Assembly (NCBI GenBank): GCA_021647945.1
Contig: JAKITT010000009.1
Location: 1 to 57,091 of the forward strand
DNA: 57,091 nucleotides
DNA from: Candidatus Polarisedimenticolaceae bacterium
GTDB taxonomy: Bacteria; Pseudomonadota; Gammaproteobacteria; Chromatiales; Chromatiaceae
Direction of reading: 5' to 3'
Below, one piece after another: positions 9,312 through 19,290 of this stretch; position 1 is the stretch's first letter, and every line of letters starts with the position of its first letter. A model generated the notes under the pieces. The model was not told where the DNA came from. It made no database searches and worked only from the letters and a program-made list of their open reading frames with translations. Made by a program: the position numbers and the translations under genes.

Positions 9312-10244
9312 ATGGGGCGTCGTCGAAATAGAGGCAGAGATGTCGATGGTATTCTGTTGCTAAACAAACCGCTCGGCATCAGCTCTAATGATGTATTGCA
9401 GAAAGTTAAATATCTCTACAAAGCCGCCAAAGCGGGACATACAGGCAGCCTTGACCCTTTAGCTACCGGCCTTTTGCCGCTCTGTTTTGGTGAAGGGACA
9501 AAAATTTCAGCCTTTCTTCTGGATGCGGATAAACGCTACACGGTACGAATCCGCCTAGGTGAAACCACCGCAACAGCCGATGCCGAAGGTGATGTGACTG
9601 AGACGCGTCCTACCGACGGCATCACTGAGGAGAAGGTGTGTGAAGTGGTGGAGGGTTTTCTTGGTGAAATCCAGCAGCTGCCACCCATGTACTCCGCAGT
9701 AAAACATGAAGGTGAACGCCTCTATAAGTTGGCGCGTAGAGGCATTGAAGTTGAACGCAAGCTACGTACCATCACCATCTACGATCTGCAATTGACCGCA
9801 TTTGATCTACCAGAATTTGAGTTGGATGTTCACTGCTCGAAAGGGACCTACATCCGCACACTGGCTGAAGATATCGGTGAAGTGTTGGGATGCGGTGCCC
9901 ATGTGGTGGGTCTGCATCGGACGGCTGTTGGCCCCTTTGATGGCAAAGATATGGTCACCGTTGATGACCTGAATGCCTCTCTAGAGGTGGATCGCTACTC
10001 GCTCGATGCCTTTTTAAAACCGATTGATTGTGGTTTGGCTGATTGGCCCGAGGTTAAACTCTCTGATGATGCTGCCTATTACCTGCGTCTTGGTCAGGCG
10101 GTGATGGTGCCAAAAGCACCGACCAGTGGACGGGTTCGGCTCTATGCGCCTGATGATAGTTTTATCGGTGTCGGCTTCATCCAAGAGGATGGCAAGGTGG
10201 CACCAAAACGGCTGATGAGCACGGCCGAAAAAACAGGAAATTGA
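9312..10244 (+). CDS. truB: tRNA pseudouridine(55) synthase TruB
   Basis: A 310-aa enzyme making pseudouridine 55 in the T-loop of tRNAs. The catalytic aspartate is D48 within [16 protein letters not shown], the same number as in E. coli. The N-terminal [15 protein letters not shown] and the [15 protein letters not shown] block are standard, and the tail after about residue 250 is the C-terminal PUA-like domain. It belongs to the rimP-to-pnp operon. Confidence 0.96.
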   Translation: MGRRRNRGRDVDGILLLNKPLGISSNDVLQKVKYLYKAAKAGHTGSLDPLATGLLPLCFGEGTKISAFLLDADKRYTVRIRLGETTATADAEGDVTETRPTDGITEEKVCEVVEGFLGEIQQLPPMYSAVKHEGERLYKLARRGIEVERKLRTITIYDLQLTAFDLPEFELDVHCSKGTYIRTLAEDIGEVLGCGAHVVGLHRTAVGPFDGKDMVTVDDLNASLEVDRYSLDAFLKPIDCGLADWPEVKLSDDAAYYLRLGQAVMVPKAPTSGRVRLYAPDDSFIGVGFIQEDGKVAPKRLMSTAEKTGN

Positions 10245-10245
10245 A

Positions 10246-10275
10246 TTTGAAGTATGCGGTGAAAAACCCCATACT
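10246..10275 (+). promoter_or_regulatory. Possible rpsO promoter
   Basis: TTGAAG, 17 bases, CATACT just after the truB stop. The -10 box is a poor match. A separate rpsO promoter at this place is known in E. coli, but here it is only a candidate. Confidence 0.3.
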
Positions 10276-10369
10276 GTCGCGCTTTATCGAGCACTCCTGG
10301 CCAGATTGACTCGTGTATTAAAACTAGGCCATTACGCCGGACCCTCTGAACTCATTGTTGGAGGGGCAG

Positions 10370-10388
10370 CCGAGTTATCCGACTCGGT
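10370..10388 (+). promoter_or_regulatory. Hairpin in the rpsO leader
   Basis: Arms CCGAGT and ACTCGG lie about 45 bases ahead of the rpsO start and no U-tract follows. S15 represses its own translation through leader structure in several bacteria; a similar role here is an inference. Confidence 0.35.
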
Positions 10389-10434
10389 GGCATCCATTAA
10401 CCTTTTATATATAGATATGACGGAGAGAAAAGTC

Positions 10435-10704
10435 ATGGCAATGAGTGCAGAAGCGAAAGCTAAAATTGTTAACGAATACAAACGTGCTGAGGGTGATACT
10501 GGTTCCCCAGAGGTGCAGGTTGCACTGCTGACGGGGCGCATCAACCACCTTACTGACCACTTTAGTGAGCACAAACACGATTACCACTCACGTCGCGGTC
10601 TGGTACATATGGTCAACGCACGCCGTAAACTGCTTGATTACCTGAAGAAAAAAGATGCTGAGCGTTATCGCACGCTGATTGGCAGCCTAGGCCTACGTCG
10701 TTAA
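10435..10704 (+). CDS. rpsO: 30S ribosomal protein S15
   Basis: An 89-aa S15 protein that binds the central domain of 16S rRNA early in 30S assembly. ATG 10435, giving [12 protein letters not shown], matches the E. coli length and N-terminus; the frame stays open to 10306, but that extension is not conserved. GGAGAG lies a few bases upstream. [19 protein letters not shown] and HHSRRGL-like blocks are present. It precedes pnp as in E. coli. Confidence 0.96.
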   Translation: MAMSAEAKAKIVNEYKRAEGDTGSPEVQVALLTGRINHLTDHFSEHKHDYHSRRGLVHMVNARRKLLDYLKKKDAERYRTLIGSLGLRR

Positions 10705-10734
10705 TAGTATTCTCATGCTTCAAGGAGCTTCAAA

Positions 10735-12822
10735 GTGAATCCAATTAAAAAAGTATTTCAATACGGTGATCACACCGTAACCATGGAGACAGGCGAAATC
10801 GCCAGACAGGCGCACGGCGCTGTTATTGTCAACATGAGTGATACCGTTATTATGGCAACGGTTGTGGGTGGTCGCCCGCTTGAGGGACGTGATTTCTTCC
10901 CAATGACCGTAGACTTCCAAGAGAAGACCTACGCCGCTGGTAGAATTCCAGGTGGTTTCTTCCGTCGTGAAGGACGCCCAAGTGAAAGCGAGGTGCTAAC
11001 TTGCCGCCTTATTGATCGTCCGGTTCGTCCACTGTTCCCAAAAGGGTTCAAGAACGAGACTCAGATCATTGTCACCGTTCAGTCACTCAATCCAGAAGTT
11101 GATCCTGAGATTCCTGCGCTGTTGGGTGTCTCTGCGGCATTGTCGATCTCTGGATTGCCATTCGACGGCCCTATTGGCGCTGCGCGTGTGGGTTACAAAG
11201 ATGGTAAATACCTGCTGAATCAGCCTGAAAATGGGCTGAACGATATCAGTGATCTCGATCTGGTTGTTGCGGGTACCGCCGATGCAGTGCTGATGGTTGA
11301 ATCAGAGGCACGTCAGCTCTCAGAAGAGGTGATGCTGGGTGCGGTCATGTTTGGCCATGAGCAGATGCAGGTCGCGATCAATGCGATCAGTGAGCTGGCC
11401 GCAGAAGTTGGCACGGAGCCAATGGAGTGGGTTGCTCCTGAAGAGGATACCAAACTTGCAGATGCCGTCGATGCGGCATGTGCCTCATCTGTTGGTGGTG
11501 CCTACCTGATTCAGGACAAGATGGAGCGCTACACCGCACTCAAAGAGATTCGCACTGCTGTGACCGCTGAACTCTGTGGTGTAGAAGATGCCAAGTGGAA
11601 TGAACAAGAGGTTAATGGTGCGATTGGTAAGCTAGAGAAACGCACTGTTCGTGAACGAGTGATTGGTGGTCATCCACGTATTGATGGACGTAATACGGTA
11701 ACGGTTCGCCCAATCGCTTCACGTACCGGAATTCTGCCACGCACCCACGGTTCTGCGCTTTTTACTCGTGGTGAGACTCAAGCGATTGTTGTTGCTACTC
11801 TCGGCACCGAGCGTGATTCACAGATCATCGATGCACTGAGCGGTACCTACCGTGAGTCATTCATGCTGCACTATAACTTCCCTCCATTCTGTGTGGGTGA
11901 AGCGGGACGTTTTGGTACACCAAAGCGTCGTGAGATTGGTCATGGGCGTCTTGCCAAACGCGGCATGCTGGCTGTTATGCCAACCCTTGAAGAGTTTCCA
12001 TATGCCATTCGTGTCGTATCGGAGATCACTGAGTCTAATGGCTCCTCTTCAATGGCCTCTGTTTGTGGTACCAGTATGGCCCTGATGGATGCCGGCGTTC
12101 CAATCAAAGCGCCGGTGGCTGGCGTCGCGATGGGTCTGATCAAAGAGGGTGATAGATTTGCAGTTCTGAGTGATATTCTGGGTGATGAAGATCACCTCGG
12201 TGATATGGACTTCAAAGTGGCGGGTACGGCTGATGGTATCAATGCCCTACAGATGGATATCAAGATTCAAGGCATCACCCGTGAGATTATGGAAGTGGCG
12301 CTTGAGCAGGCAAAAGATGGTCGACTCTTTATCCTTGATGAGATGAATAAAGAGATCAACACACACCGTGAAGAGATGTCTGAGTATGCACCGCGCATCA
12401 TTGAGATCCGGATCAACCCAGACAAAATCCGCGATGTGATTGGTAAAGGTGGTGTCACCATCCGTTCCATCACTGAAGAGACCGGCGCCACCATCGACGT
12501 GAATGATGAAGGTATCGTTAAGGTCTTCTCTGTCGATAGAGCGGCGGGTGAAGAGGCGCGTAAGCGTATCGAACTGATCACTGCCGATGTTGAAGTGGGC
12601 ACTATCTATGACGGCAAGGTTGCCCGTTTGATGGACTTTGGTGCTTTCGTCACCATCCTTCCTGGTAAGGATGGTTTGGTACACATCTCTCAGATCTGTG
12701 AAGAGCGGGTTGAGAAGGTGAGTGACAAGCTCTCTGAAGGGGATAAGGTTAAGGTACAAGTACTTGAGGTTGATAAGCAGGGACGTATCCGCCTAAGTAT
12801 GAAAGGTGTAGATCAGGGCTAA
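10735..12822 (+). CDS. pnp: Polyribonucleotide nucleotidyltransferase (PNPase)
   Basis: A 695-aa phosphorolytic 3'-5' exoribonuclease and degradosome partner. It shows two RNase PH-like cores (about 1-210 and 310-540) joined by a helical domain, then a KH domain ([18 protein letters not shown], about 560) and an S1 domain ([22 protein letters not shown], about 625). The start is GTG with AAGGAG upstream. A strong terminator 20 bases after the stop closes the operon. Confidence 0.97.
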   Translation: MNPIKKVFQYGDHTVTMETGEIARQAHGAVIVNMSDTVIMATVVGGRPLEGRDFFPMTVDFQEKTYAAGRIPGGFFRREGRPSESEVLTCRLIDRPVRPLFPKGFKNETQIIVTVQSLNPEVDPEIPALLGVSAALSISGLPFDGPIGAARVGYKDGKYLLNQPENGLNDISDLDLVVAGTADAVLMVESEARQLSEEVMLGAVMFGHEQMQVAINAISELAAEVGTEPMEWVAPEEDTKLADAVDAACASSVGGAYLIQDKMERYTALKEIRTAVTAELCGVEDAKWNEQEVNGAIGKLEKRTVRERVIGGHPRIDGRNTVTVRPIASRTGILPRTHGSALFTRGETQAIVVATLGTERDSQIIDALSGTYRESFMLHYNFPPFCVGEAGRFGTPKRREIGHGRLAKRGMLAVMPTLEEFPYAIRVVSEITESNGSSSMASVCGTSMALMDAGVPIKAPVAGVAMGLIKEGDRFAVLSDILGDEDHLGDMDFKVAGTADGINALQMDIKIQGITREIMEVALEQAKDGRLFILDEMNKEINTHREEMSEYAPRIIEIRINPDKIRDVIGKGGVTIRSITEETGATIDVNDEGIVKVFSVDRAAGEEARKRIELITADVEVGTIYDGKVARLMDFGAFVTILPGKDGLVHISQICEERVEKVSDKLSEGDKVKVQVLEVDKQGRIRLSMKGVDQG

Positions 12823-12841
12823 CGCTGCTGTTTTATGCTTA

Positions 12842-12873
12842 TAAAAAAGGGGCCAGTTGGCCCCTTTTTTTTG
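12842..12873 (+). terminator. Intrinsic terminator of the rimP-pnp operon
   Basis: A6, GGGGCC, loop AGTT, GGCCCC and T8 right after pnp. Confidence 0.93.
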
Positions 12874-12940
12874 TGTAAAGATGAATGCCAAGCCTTAACC
12901 TCTTGGTGAATCTTAGGTGGAAATCAGATTGATATTGCCC

Positions 12941-13048
12941 TTATTTACTTTTGGGGTGGTAGTGTCTTTTACTATCTAACCAGAGGTAACCAGCAACTAA
13001 TAAGATATCCAAAAAGATTAATGAAACAATCAATTGATATGTGAGCAT
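12941..13048 (-). CDS. 35-aa single-span membrane microprotein
   Basis: Reading leftward from ATG at 13048, a 35-codon frame encodes MLTYQLIVSLIFLDILLVAG followed by YLWLDSKRHYHPKSK and TAA. There is a consensus Shine-Dalgarno AAGGAG six bases before the ATG. The product has one hydrophobic helix (about residues 4-24) and a basic, soluble C-terminus, the classic N-out/C-in arrangement of bacterial microproteins. No family is recognised. The frame stands alone between pnp and the TatD gene, with no other gene on either strand here. Confidence 0.6.
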   Translation of the reverse strand: MLTYQLIVSLIFLDILLVAGYLWLDSKRHYHPKSK

Positions 13049-13163
13049 TATCTTCTCCTTAATCTCAATTTATGCACTCTTTCACTAACAGTGTAGCTGG
13101 AAAATGTGACCTGGTTAGGTATTAAAGTGGTAAGCATTTTTTGAGAAAAGTTTTAGCTTTTTA

Positions 13164-13988
13164 CTACAGGCTCAGATTAAAAAGATGTCGTGAATTATCC
13201 GTTGTGGCCTCTATTAGTCTCGTGAGTTCTATTTTTCGTAAGTGGCTGATATGTGAGGCTATATGTAGTAGCTCTGCTGGCTCGTTTCGGTGTTTTCTAT
13301 GGACATAGCAGGGTTGGTCTGGTGCATCTGTTTCCAGAACTATCGCCTCTAATGGTAGTGCCTTTATCGTCTGGTGTAAGCGTGTTGAGTGTGGGTTGGT
13401 CGCTGGGCCGCCAAAGCCCATTACAAAACCTAAGTCGATCAGTTGAACCGCCTGTTCGTAGCTTCCAGAATAGCTGTGCAAAACACCGTGTAGCCCCGGT
13501 TTTTTTCTCAATATCTTGATCACATCTTCGACGGATCGACGTGCATGAATAATGACAGGCAGTCCAAACTGTCGTGCCAAATCCAGTTGCACCTCAAAGT
13601 AGTCGTGCTGCTGTTTTTGATCAGCTTTGCCTGCATAAAAGTCGAGGCCACACTCACCTACTGCCACAGCGGGTTCGGATCGCAGCCACTCACTCAATAG
13701 CGTTAAATCAGACGCTTGATGCTGTTTAACAAACATCGGGTGCAGTCCATAAGTGGGGAGCAAGGTGTTGTCTGAGCTGCAGCACGCTTTGAGCCGGGGC
13801 CACCATGCTGCCTTGATGGCTGGAACAATTTGTCTTGTGATACCTGCCGCTTTTGCCCGCTCTATCACCTCTAATCGGTCATGATCAAAGCGCTGATCAT
13901 CGATATGGACGTGGGTGTCAATCATTGCCAGGTGAACGTCATCGTTGAGTGCTGAGTGATCTAATGTGATGTATTGATCACCCTTCAT
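13164..13988 (-). CDS. TatD-family metal-dependent hydrolase (YjjV-like)
   Basis: 274 aa as drawn. It belongs to the TatD family of metal-dependent DNases/hydrolases. Metal-binding motifs are visible: DTHVHID, GECGLDFY, IIHAR, LHSYSGS and ETDAPD. The upstream ATG has AAGGAG 12 bases away. However, conservation begins at MIDTHVHID, so ATG 13925 may be the true start, which would leave about 253 aa. Substrate is unknown; family members act as 3'-5' DNases or D-aminoacyl-tRNA-related hydrolases. The TatD-linked radical SAM gene is in the same window but not adjacent. Confidence 0.87.
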   Translation of the reverse strand: MKGDQYITLDHSALNDDVHLAMIDTHVHIDDQRFDHDRLEVIERAKAAGITRQIVPAIKAAWWPRLKACCSSDNTLLPTYGLHPMFVKQHQASDLTLLSEWLRSEPAVAVGECGLDFYAGKADQKQQHDYFEVQLDLARQFGLPVIIHARRSVEDVIKILRKKPGLHGVLHSYSGSYEQAVQLIDLGFVMGFGGPATNPHSTRLHQTIKALPLEAIVLETDAPDQPCYVHRKHRNEPAELLHIASHISHLRKIELTRLIEATTDNSRHLFNLSL

Positions 13989-14208
13989 TAGCCGTGCTAT
14001 CTCCTTGGTTGGTCTGTGGCAAGACCGGTGCTTACCTCAAACTATGTTACTGCTCTTTGTGTTCAATGCCTACGTTATCAACGACCTTCTTAGTATGAGG
14101 ATATTGGTTGTGCTGCGTGCCAAGCAAGAATTAAGTTCATTGGATTTTCAAGCATTCGTTCAACCGAGTCGATGAGAGAGGTAAGCCCAAGACAATAAGG
14201 TTGTTTAG

Positions 14209-14973
14209 ATGGATGATATTGCTAAAAGTAGAAGTCAACTGATTGAAGATACGGCCCGGTTGCATCATGAACGCATTGAGATACGTTCAGTTGGCTTTGA
14301 ACTACTCCAACAGCAGACTAATTTTGAGCAGCTCATCTACGCCTCACAAGCGCCAATCATCACGTTTCACTCTGATGGAACCGTCTGTTCATTTAGTGCT
14401 GGTGCAGAGCGGCTATTTGGTTATGAGGAGCTTGATGTCGTCAATCGGTGTGCCGATTTTCTTGTGCCGGATGCCAATCTTTCGGTAGATGGTTTAATGG
14501 GTTTTTTGAGTAAAAGGAGGCAGCAGGCAATTAATCAATGGCAGTTGCCAATTATGGCTCGGCATGCTGATAACAGTCTGCTTTATCTTACGGCAGATGC
14601 CTCTGAAGTGACTGGTGTCTCAGGCTTTCACCAGATGTTGGTGGTGTTTCAGGACATCACTAAGCAGAAGATGGCGGAGCAAGAGTATGCCAGTTATACG
14701 AACAACCTGGAGGGGTTGATTGCCGAGTTGCATGACGAGCTGAGGCTCTCTAAGGAGAGTGCAGTTAATGCAGGTTTTGCGGAAAAAGATGCGATGGCGA
14801 TTGTTGTCAATGAGTTGGGCGAACCGTTGGAGAGAGTGCTTGCTGAGGCCAGTAAGGGGCTCTCTGTTACCGCCAATAAGAAGAAATATGCCGCTTTAGT
14901 TGACCACTTTAAATCGATTGAAGGTGAGGTTCATATGCTTTTGGAAAAACTCCACAGCTTTATCGATCATTGA
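14209..14973 (+). CDS. PAS-domain protein with a degenerate histidine-kinase dimerisation motif
   Basis: A 254-aa cytosolic protein. A leading coiled segment (about 1-40) precedes a PAS domain (about 40-155: APIITFHSDGTVCSFSAGAE, FGYEELDVV, LVVFQDITKQKMAE). A coiled coil follows, then EKDAMAIVVNELGEPLERVL near residue 205. That last block reads like a HisKA H-box (HELRTPL), but the phospho-accepting His is Asn and no ATPase domain follows. It is therefore probably a non-catalytic sensor or adaptor. No response regulator is adjacent, and the signal is unknown. Confidence 0.75.
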   Translation: MDDIAKSRSQLIEDTARLHHERIEIRSVGFELLQQQTNFEQLIYASQAPIITFHSDGTVCSFSAGAERLFGYEELDVVNRCADFLVPDANLSVDGLMGFLSKRRQQAINQWQLPIMARHADNSLLYLTADASEVTGVSGFHQMLVVFQDITKQKMAEQEYASYTNNLEGLIAELHDELRLSKESAVNAGFAEKDAMAIVVNELGEPLERVLAEASKGLSVTANKKKYAALVDHFKSIEGEVHMLLEKLHSFIDH

Positions 14974-15011
14974 TTTGTTGCATCTCTCAGATTCATGAGA
15001 GATGCAACAAA
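14974..15011. other. Long perfect hairpin between convergent genes
   Basis: Arms TTTGTTGCATCTCTCA (14974-14989) and its exact complement (14996-15011) enclose a 6-base loop directly after the PAS gene stop and before the proS stop on the other strand. No U-tract follows on either strand, so it looks like a shared 3'-end-stabilising hairpin rather than a classic terminator. Confidence 0.65.
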
Positions 15012-15026
15012 TATGCACTTCATATA

Positions 15027-16745
15027 TTAAAGGTTGAGTGCCTTTTTAAGGTGTGAAACCACTTGATCCCGTGGGATGATGCTGTTTTCACTCTCCTCTC
15101 TTCCTCGGTACTCGACACTCCCCTCATCCAGCCCCTTCTCTCCAATGACGATGCGGTGAGGTATGCCGATCAACTCCATATCGGCAAACATAAAACCGGG
15201 GCGCACATCACGGTCATCCAGTAACACTTCAATGCCAGTGGCTTCCAGTTCATTCATGAGTTGTTCAGTGGCTTGCTGTACCCGCTCAGATTTTTTCATC
15301 TTCATGGGCAGTAGTGCGACTTGGAAGGGGGCGATGGATGCGGGCCAGATGATGCCGTTATCATCGTGGTTCTGTTCAATGGCCGATGCGACTAGGCGTG
15401 AAACACCAATCCCGTAACAGCCCATGCTCATGGTGACTGATTTGCCTTGGTGGTTTAATACGTTGGCTTTGAGTGCGGTGCTGTATTTCTGGCCAAGCTG
15501 GAAGATGTGTCCCACTTCAATGCCTCGGGCGATGGTCAATGTGCCTTTGCCATCTGGACTTGGGTCACCCTCCTGCACATTACGCAGATCGGCTATCTCA
15601 GGGAGTGGCAGGTCTCGCTCCCAGTTGATACCAAAGTAGTGTTTGCCATCAATATTGGCGCCAGCGGAGAAGTCCGCTGTCACCGCAACACTGCGGTCAA
15701 TGATGATCGGTATGGGGAGCTTGATTGGGCCGAGAGAACCGGGGCCGGCACCAATGGCCTGGCGAATCTCCTCCTCTTCAGCAAAACGTAGCGGTGAGGC
15801 AACCTGTGGCAGCTTTTCGGCCTTTATCTCATTTAATTCATGATCGCCACGCACCAGTAGTGCAACCAGATCGGCATCAATCTCATCTGATGCCGCCACA
15901 ATCAGTGTTTTAACCGTTGTTTCAATCGGGCGGTGAAATTGCTCAACTAAATCCTGAATGGTTTTAGCATCAGGTGTGTCGATCTGCTGTAGTGGCTCTT
16001 GTGCCTCAGGGCGTGTTGCTGTTGAGGCAACCGCTTCAGCCAGTTCAAGATTGGCGGCGTAGTCACTCTCTGTAGAGAAGGCGATGGCATCCTCACCTGC
16101 GGCAGCGAGAACATGGAATTCGTGAGAGGTGCTACCACCGATAGAGCCAGTGTCAGCATTGACGGCGCGGAAGTTAAGGCCACAGCGTGTGAAGATGTTG
16201 CTGTAGGCTTGGTACATGTTGTCGTAGGTCTCTTGCAGTGATGCTTGGTCGACATGAAAGGAGTAGGCATCCTTCATCAAAAACTCACGGGCACGCATGA
16301 TGCCGAAGCGGGGACGAATTTCGTCGCGGAATTTGGTTTGAATCTGATAGAAGTTGATCGGTAGCTGCTTGTAGCTTTTTAGCACATTACGTGCGATATC
16401 GGTGATGATCTCTTCATGGGTTGGGCCTAAGCAGAAGGCGCGGTTGTGGCGGTCATTGATACGCAGTAGCTCTGGGCCGTATTGCTCCCAACGCCCTGAC
16501 TCCTGCCATAACTCAGCAGGCTGTACGATGGGCATCTGTAGCTCTAAGGCCCCCGCATTGTCCATCTCATCGCGTACAATCTTCTCCACTTTACGTAGCA
16601 CCCGCAGGCCAAGAGGCATCCAGGTGTAGAGGCCGCTGGCCAGTTTACGGATGAGACCGGCACGTAGCATCAGTTGATGGCTGATGATTTCAGCGTCGGC
16701 TGGGGTCTCTTTAACGGTGTGCAGTGGAAATTTTGATGTGCGCAT
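15027..16745 (-). CDS. proS: Prolyl-tRNA synthetase (bacterial type, with editing domain)
   Basis: A 572-aa class II aminoacyl-tRNA synthetase. The catalytic core (about 1-220 and 405-460) shows [26 protein letters not shown] and the motif 2 region [22 protein letters not shown] YbaK-like insertion at about 225-400 hydrolyses mischarged Ala-tRNA. The anticodon-binding domain is at the C-terminus (from about 465). Length equals the E. coli enzyme. It converges on the PAS gene and is probably monocistronic. Confidence 0.96.
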   Translation of the reverse strand: MRTSKFPLHTVKETPADAEIISHQLMLRAGLIRKLASGLYTWMPLGLRVLRKVEKIVRDEMDNAGALELQMPIVQPAELWQESGRWEQYGPELLRINDRHNRAFCLGPTHEEIITDIARNVLKSYKQLPINFYQIQTKFRDEIRPRFGIMRAREFLMKDAYSFHVDQASLQETYDNMYQAYSNIFTRCGLNFRAVNADTGSIGGSTSHEFHVLAAAGEDAIAFSTESDYAANLELAEAVASTATRPEAQEPLQQIDTPDAKTIQDLVEQFHRPIETTVKTLIVAASDEIDADLVALLVRGDHELNEIKAEKLPQVASPLRFAEEEEIRQAIGAGPGSLGPIKLPIPIIIDRSVAVTADFSAGANIDGKHYFGINWERDLPLPEIADLRNVQEGDPSPDGKGTLTIARGIEVGHIFQLGQKYSTALKANVLNHQGKSVTMSMGCYGIGVSRLVASAIEQNHDDNGIIWPASIAPFQVALLPMKMKKSERVQQATEQLMNELEATGIEVLLDDRDVRPGFMFADMELIGIPHRIVIGEKGLDEGSVEYRGREESENSIIPRDQVVSHLKKALNL

Positions 16746-16885
16746 GATAACTCAAGTTTTATGGTTATAAAGCGCGGTATTTTAGCCTTGGATGGGTTGA
16801 AATGACATATTTCGTTGGCGATTTATTTAGCTGAAGAGAAGGATGTGCAGATTGGGCTGAATTGCTTTAGATGCGAGCACAGAGG

Positions 16886-17314
16886 TTATTTACTGCAGTT
16901 CTCTTGTATATGTTTTTTTGCTTGAGCGATCTTCTCCTGCCGCTGCTCTTCTGTGAGGCGTTCTCCGCCGTAACGTCGGTGGCCAAGGCTGGTCAATGTG
17001 GCTAGGTTATCTGTTGCCGCTTTACAATTACTCCGCTTACGTATGCTCGTCTTTTTCTTTTCAGCGCGCTTCTCTTTTTGCTGCGTCCTATCCTCTTGGC
17101 GATCAGCAATTGATTGTTGCATATCACGCAATTTCTGCTGTGCTGTGCTGTCGGTGGGTCTGCTTTTGTGGGGGATTTGGCGTGCATCACCCGATTTAGG
17201 CGGTGTCTGTGAGTAGATTGTTACGCCATTTTCATCAACCCATTGGTAGATGGCAGCATCAGCTAGAAGTGGCTGTGCCAATATGAGCAGTAGAGGTAGT
17301 TGCTGAAGTTTCAT
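16886..17314 (-). CDS. Periplasmic DUF4124-domain protein
   Basis: 142 aa. An N-terminal signal peptide (MKLQQLPLLLILAQPLLADA) is followed by IYQWVDENGVTIYSQTPP, the DUF4124 signature. A basic, Gln/Lys-rich coiled region follows, and two cysteines (SNCKAA and ENCSK) could form a disulfide. Such proteins are common in gammaproteobacteria and have no assigned function. Its 5' end faces the ilv operon across about 250 bases. Confidence 0.8.
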   Translation of the reverse strand: MKLQQLPLLLILAQPLLADAAIYQWVDENGVTIYSQTPPKSGDARQIPHKSRPTDSTAQQKLRDMQQSIADRQEDRTQQKEKRAEKKKTSIRKRSNCKAATDNLATLTSLGHRRYGGERLTEEQRQEKIAQAKKHIQENCSK

Positions 17315-17478
17315 AAATATCTAAGTCAAATGCTTTTTTCTATATTGAAGAGGGTAATTATGCGTCATGTTGTCGGTATATCAAGCAATATAGGCATGAA
17401 TGGGTAGGTGAAATAGTAGGTTTTAGCCCGAATGAGGGGTTGCAGTAAAAGTTTAATGGTTATTAATAGGTATCGGGG

Positions 17479-17508
17479 TTGACCTACTGCCGAAAAATTT
17501 AGTATTTT
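17479..17508 (+). promoter_or_regulatory. Promoter of the ilvB operon
   Basis: TTGACC, 18-base spacer, TATTTT, about 60 bases ahead of the chosen ilvB start. The leader is short, and no Ile/Val/Leu-rich leader peptide is seen between this promoter and ilvB. Confidence 0.5.
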
Positions 17509-17569
17509 TACCCGTTTCGAATTGCGAAAGTCTCCATCTGGGGGGCTTGGGTTAGTGGAGATCCAAAAC

Positions 17570-19288
17570 GTGGAACTGAATGGTGGCGAAATAATAGTCG
17601 AATGCCTCAAAAAAGAGGGTGTAGAGCACGTGTTCGGTTATCCTGGTGGCGCGGTACTGCACATCTATGATGCTATTTTTAACCAGGATGATATCAAACA
17701 TATATTGGTGCGCCACGAGCAGGGCGCGACCCATGCTGCAGATGGCTATGCACGCACAACCGGTAAGCCGGGTGTGGTGTTGGTCACCTCGGGTCCGGGG
17801 GCAACCAATGCAGTGACCGGTATTGCCACGGCCTATATGGATTCGATTCCGATGATTGTCATCACCGGTCAGGTGCCATCACCTGTTATCGGTAGTGATG
17901 CATTTCAAGAGGTTGATACCGTTGGTATCACGCGCCCCTGTGTGAAGCACAACTTTCTAGTCAAAGATGTGAATGATCTTGCGGAGACCTTTAAAAAGGC
18001 CTTCTATATCGCCACGACCGGGCGTCCTGGTCCCGTCGTCATTGATGTGCCGAAAGATATCACCGCACCTTGGGTCAAAGTGCCGTTTAAATATCCGACA
18101 AAGATAAAGATGCGCTCCTACAATCCGACCACCAAAGGTCATGTGGGGCAGATTAAACGTGCCGTGAAGATGATGCTGGCGGCCAAACGTCCCGTCTTCT
18201 ATACCGGTGGCGGTGTGGTGCTGGATAATGCGGCAAGTGAGTTGACTAAACTGGTGCAGCGACTCGACTTTCCGATCACACAAACGCTGATGGGGTTGGG
18301 CGGTTACCCTGCCACTGAAAAACATTTTCTTGGCATGCTCGGTATGCATGGTACCTATGAAGCCAATATGGCGATGCACGGTGCCGATGTATTGATCGCG
18401 GTGGGTGCACGTTTTGATGACCGTATTACGGGTAATGTAGAGCGCTTCTGCCCCGATGCAAAAATCATCCATATCGATATTGACCCCTCATCTATCTCAA
18501 AGAATGTCCGTGTTGATATTCCAATTGTTGGTTCGGTTAAATCCGTGTTGCAGTCGATGAATGATGTGCTGGCTGAGATTGAGGTGAAAAACAAGCCCGA
18601 GCCACTTGATGAGTGGTGGGCAGATATTGAGCGTTGGCGTGCCCGTGAGTGTCTGAAATATAGCAAAAAGGGCAAGATGGTGATGCCACAAGCGGCGATA
18701 GAGAGCCTCTATAAGGTGACCAATGGTGAGGCGATCGTCTGTTCTGATGTGGGACAGCATCAGATGTTTGTTGCACAGTTCTACAAATTCGACCGGCCTA
18801 ACCGTTGGGCCAACTCTGGCGGTTTAGGCACGATGGGCTTTGGTCTGCCAGCGGCGATGGGTGCGCAGATTGCGAATCCAGACGATGAGGTGGTGTTGGT
18901 GACGGGTGATGCCAGTATCCAGATGTGTATTCAGGAACTCTCTACCTGTTTGCAATATAATCTGCCGCTAAAAATTGTGCTGCTGAACAACGGCTACATG
19001 GGCATGGTTCGGCAGTGGCAGGAGTTTTTCTACGAGAAACGCTACTCTGAATCAATCGTTGAAGCGCAGCCTGATTTTGTCAAACTGGTGGAGAGTTATG
19101 GTCATGTCGGTATGACGGTGAATAGCCCCGCTGAACTGGACAAAACCATGGAGAAGGCCTTTGCGATGAAGGATCGTCTGGTCTTGATCAATGTGTTGAT
19201 CGATCCTGAGTCCAATGTCTATCCGATGATTGAAGCGGGTAAAGGGCATAACGAAATGTACATGCCACCAGAGAGCGAGTTGGTCTGA
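17570..19288 (+). CDS. ilvB: Acetolactate synthase, large catalytic subunit
   Basis: About 572 aa. It is a ThDP/FAD enzyme that condenses pyruvate (or pyruvate plus 2-ketobutyrate) at the first common step of valine, leucine and isoleucine synthesis. Visible are the N-terminal Pyr domain (FGYPGGAVLHIYDAI, RHEQGATHAADGYAR, with the catalytic Glu in RHE), a central FAD-binding domain, and the ThDP motif GDASIQMCIQELSTCLQYNLP. GTG 17570 (MELNGGEII) follows GGAG and fits the family; the frame is open back to TTG 17522. It is most like IlvI/IlvB of the ilvIH type. The regulatory subunit follows after 2 bases. Confidence 0.95.
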   Translation: MELNGGEIIVECLKKEGVEHVFGYPGGAVLHIYDAIFNQDDIKHILVRHEQGATHAADGYARTTGKPGVVLVTSGPGATNAVTGIATAYMDSIPMIVITGQVPSPVIGSDAFQEVDTVGITRPCVKHNFLVKDVNDLAETFKKAFYIATTGRPGPVVIDVPKDITAPWVKVPFKYPTKIKMRSYNPTTKGHVGQIKRAVKMMLAAKRPVFYTGGGVVLDNAASELTKLVQRLDFPITQTLMGLGGYPATEKHFLGMLGMHGTYEANMAMHGADVLIAVGARFDDRITGNVERFCPDAKIIHIDIDPSSISKNVRVDIPIVGSVKSVLQSMNDVLAEIEVKNKPEPLDEWWADIERWRARECLKYSKKGKMVMPQAAIESLYKVTNGEAIVCSDVGQHQMFVAQFYKFDRPNRWANSGGLGTMGFGLPAAMGAQIANPDDEVVLVTGDASIQMCIQELSTCLQYNLPLKIVLLNNGYMGMVRQWQEFFYEKRYSESIVEAQPDFVKLVESYGHVGMTVNSPAELDKTMEKAFAMKDRLVLINVLIDPESNVYPMIEAGKGHNEMYMPPESELV

Positions 19289-19290
19289 TT

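Noticed and set aside
10306-10434. N-terminal extension of rpsO
   Set aside because: S15 is ~89 aa; the extension covers the leader hairpin and is not conserved. GGAGAG marks the later start.
14044-14175. 43-codon plus-strand frame (MLLLFVFNAYVINDLL start)
   Set aside because: No Shine-Dalgarno upstream and no recognisable domain, in a region with no other sign of expression.
17362-17409. 15-codon leader frame upstream of ilvB (MRHVVGISSNIGMNG)
   Set aside because: It is not rich in Ile/Val/Leu and lies upstream of the promoter candidate, so it is not a convincing attenuator peptide.
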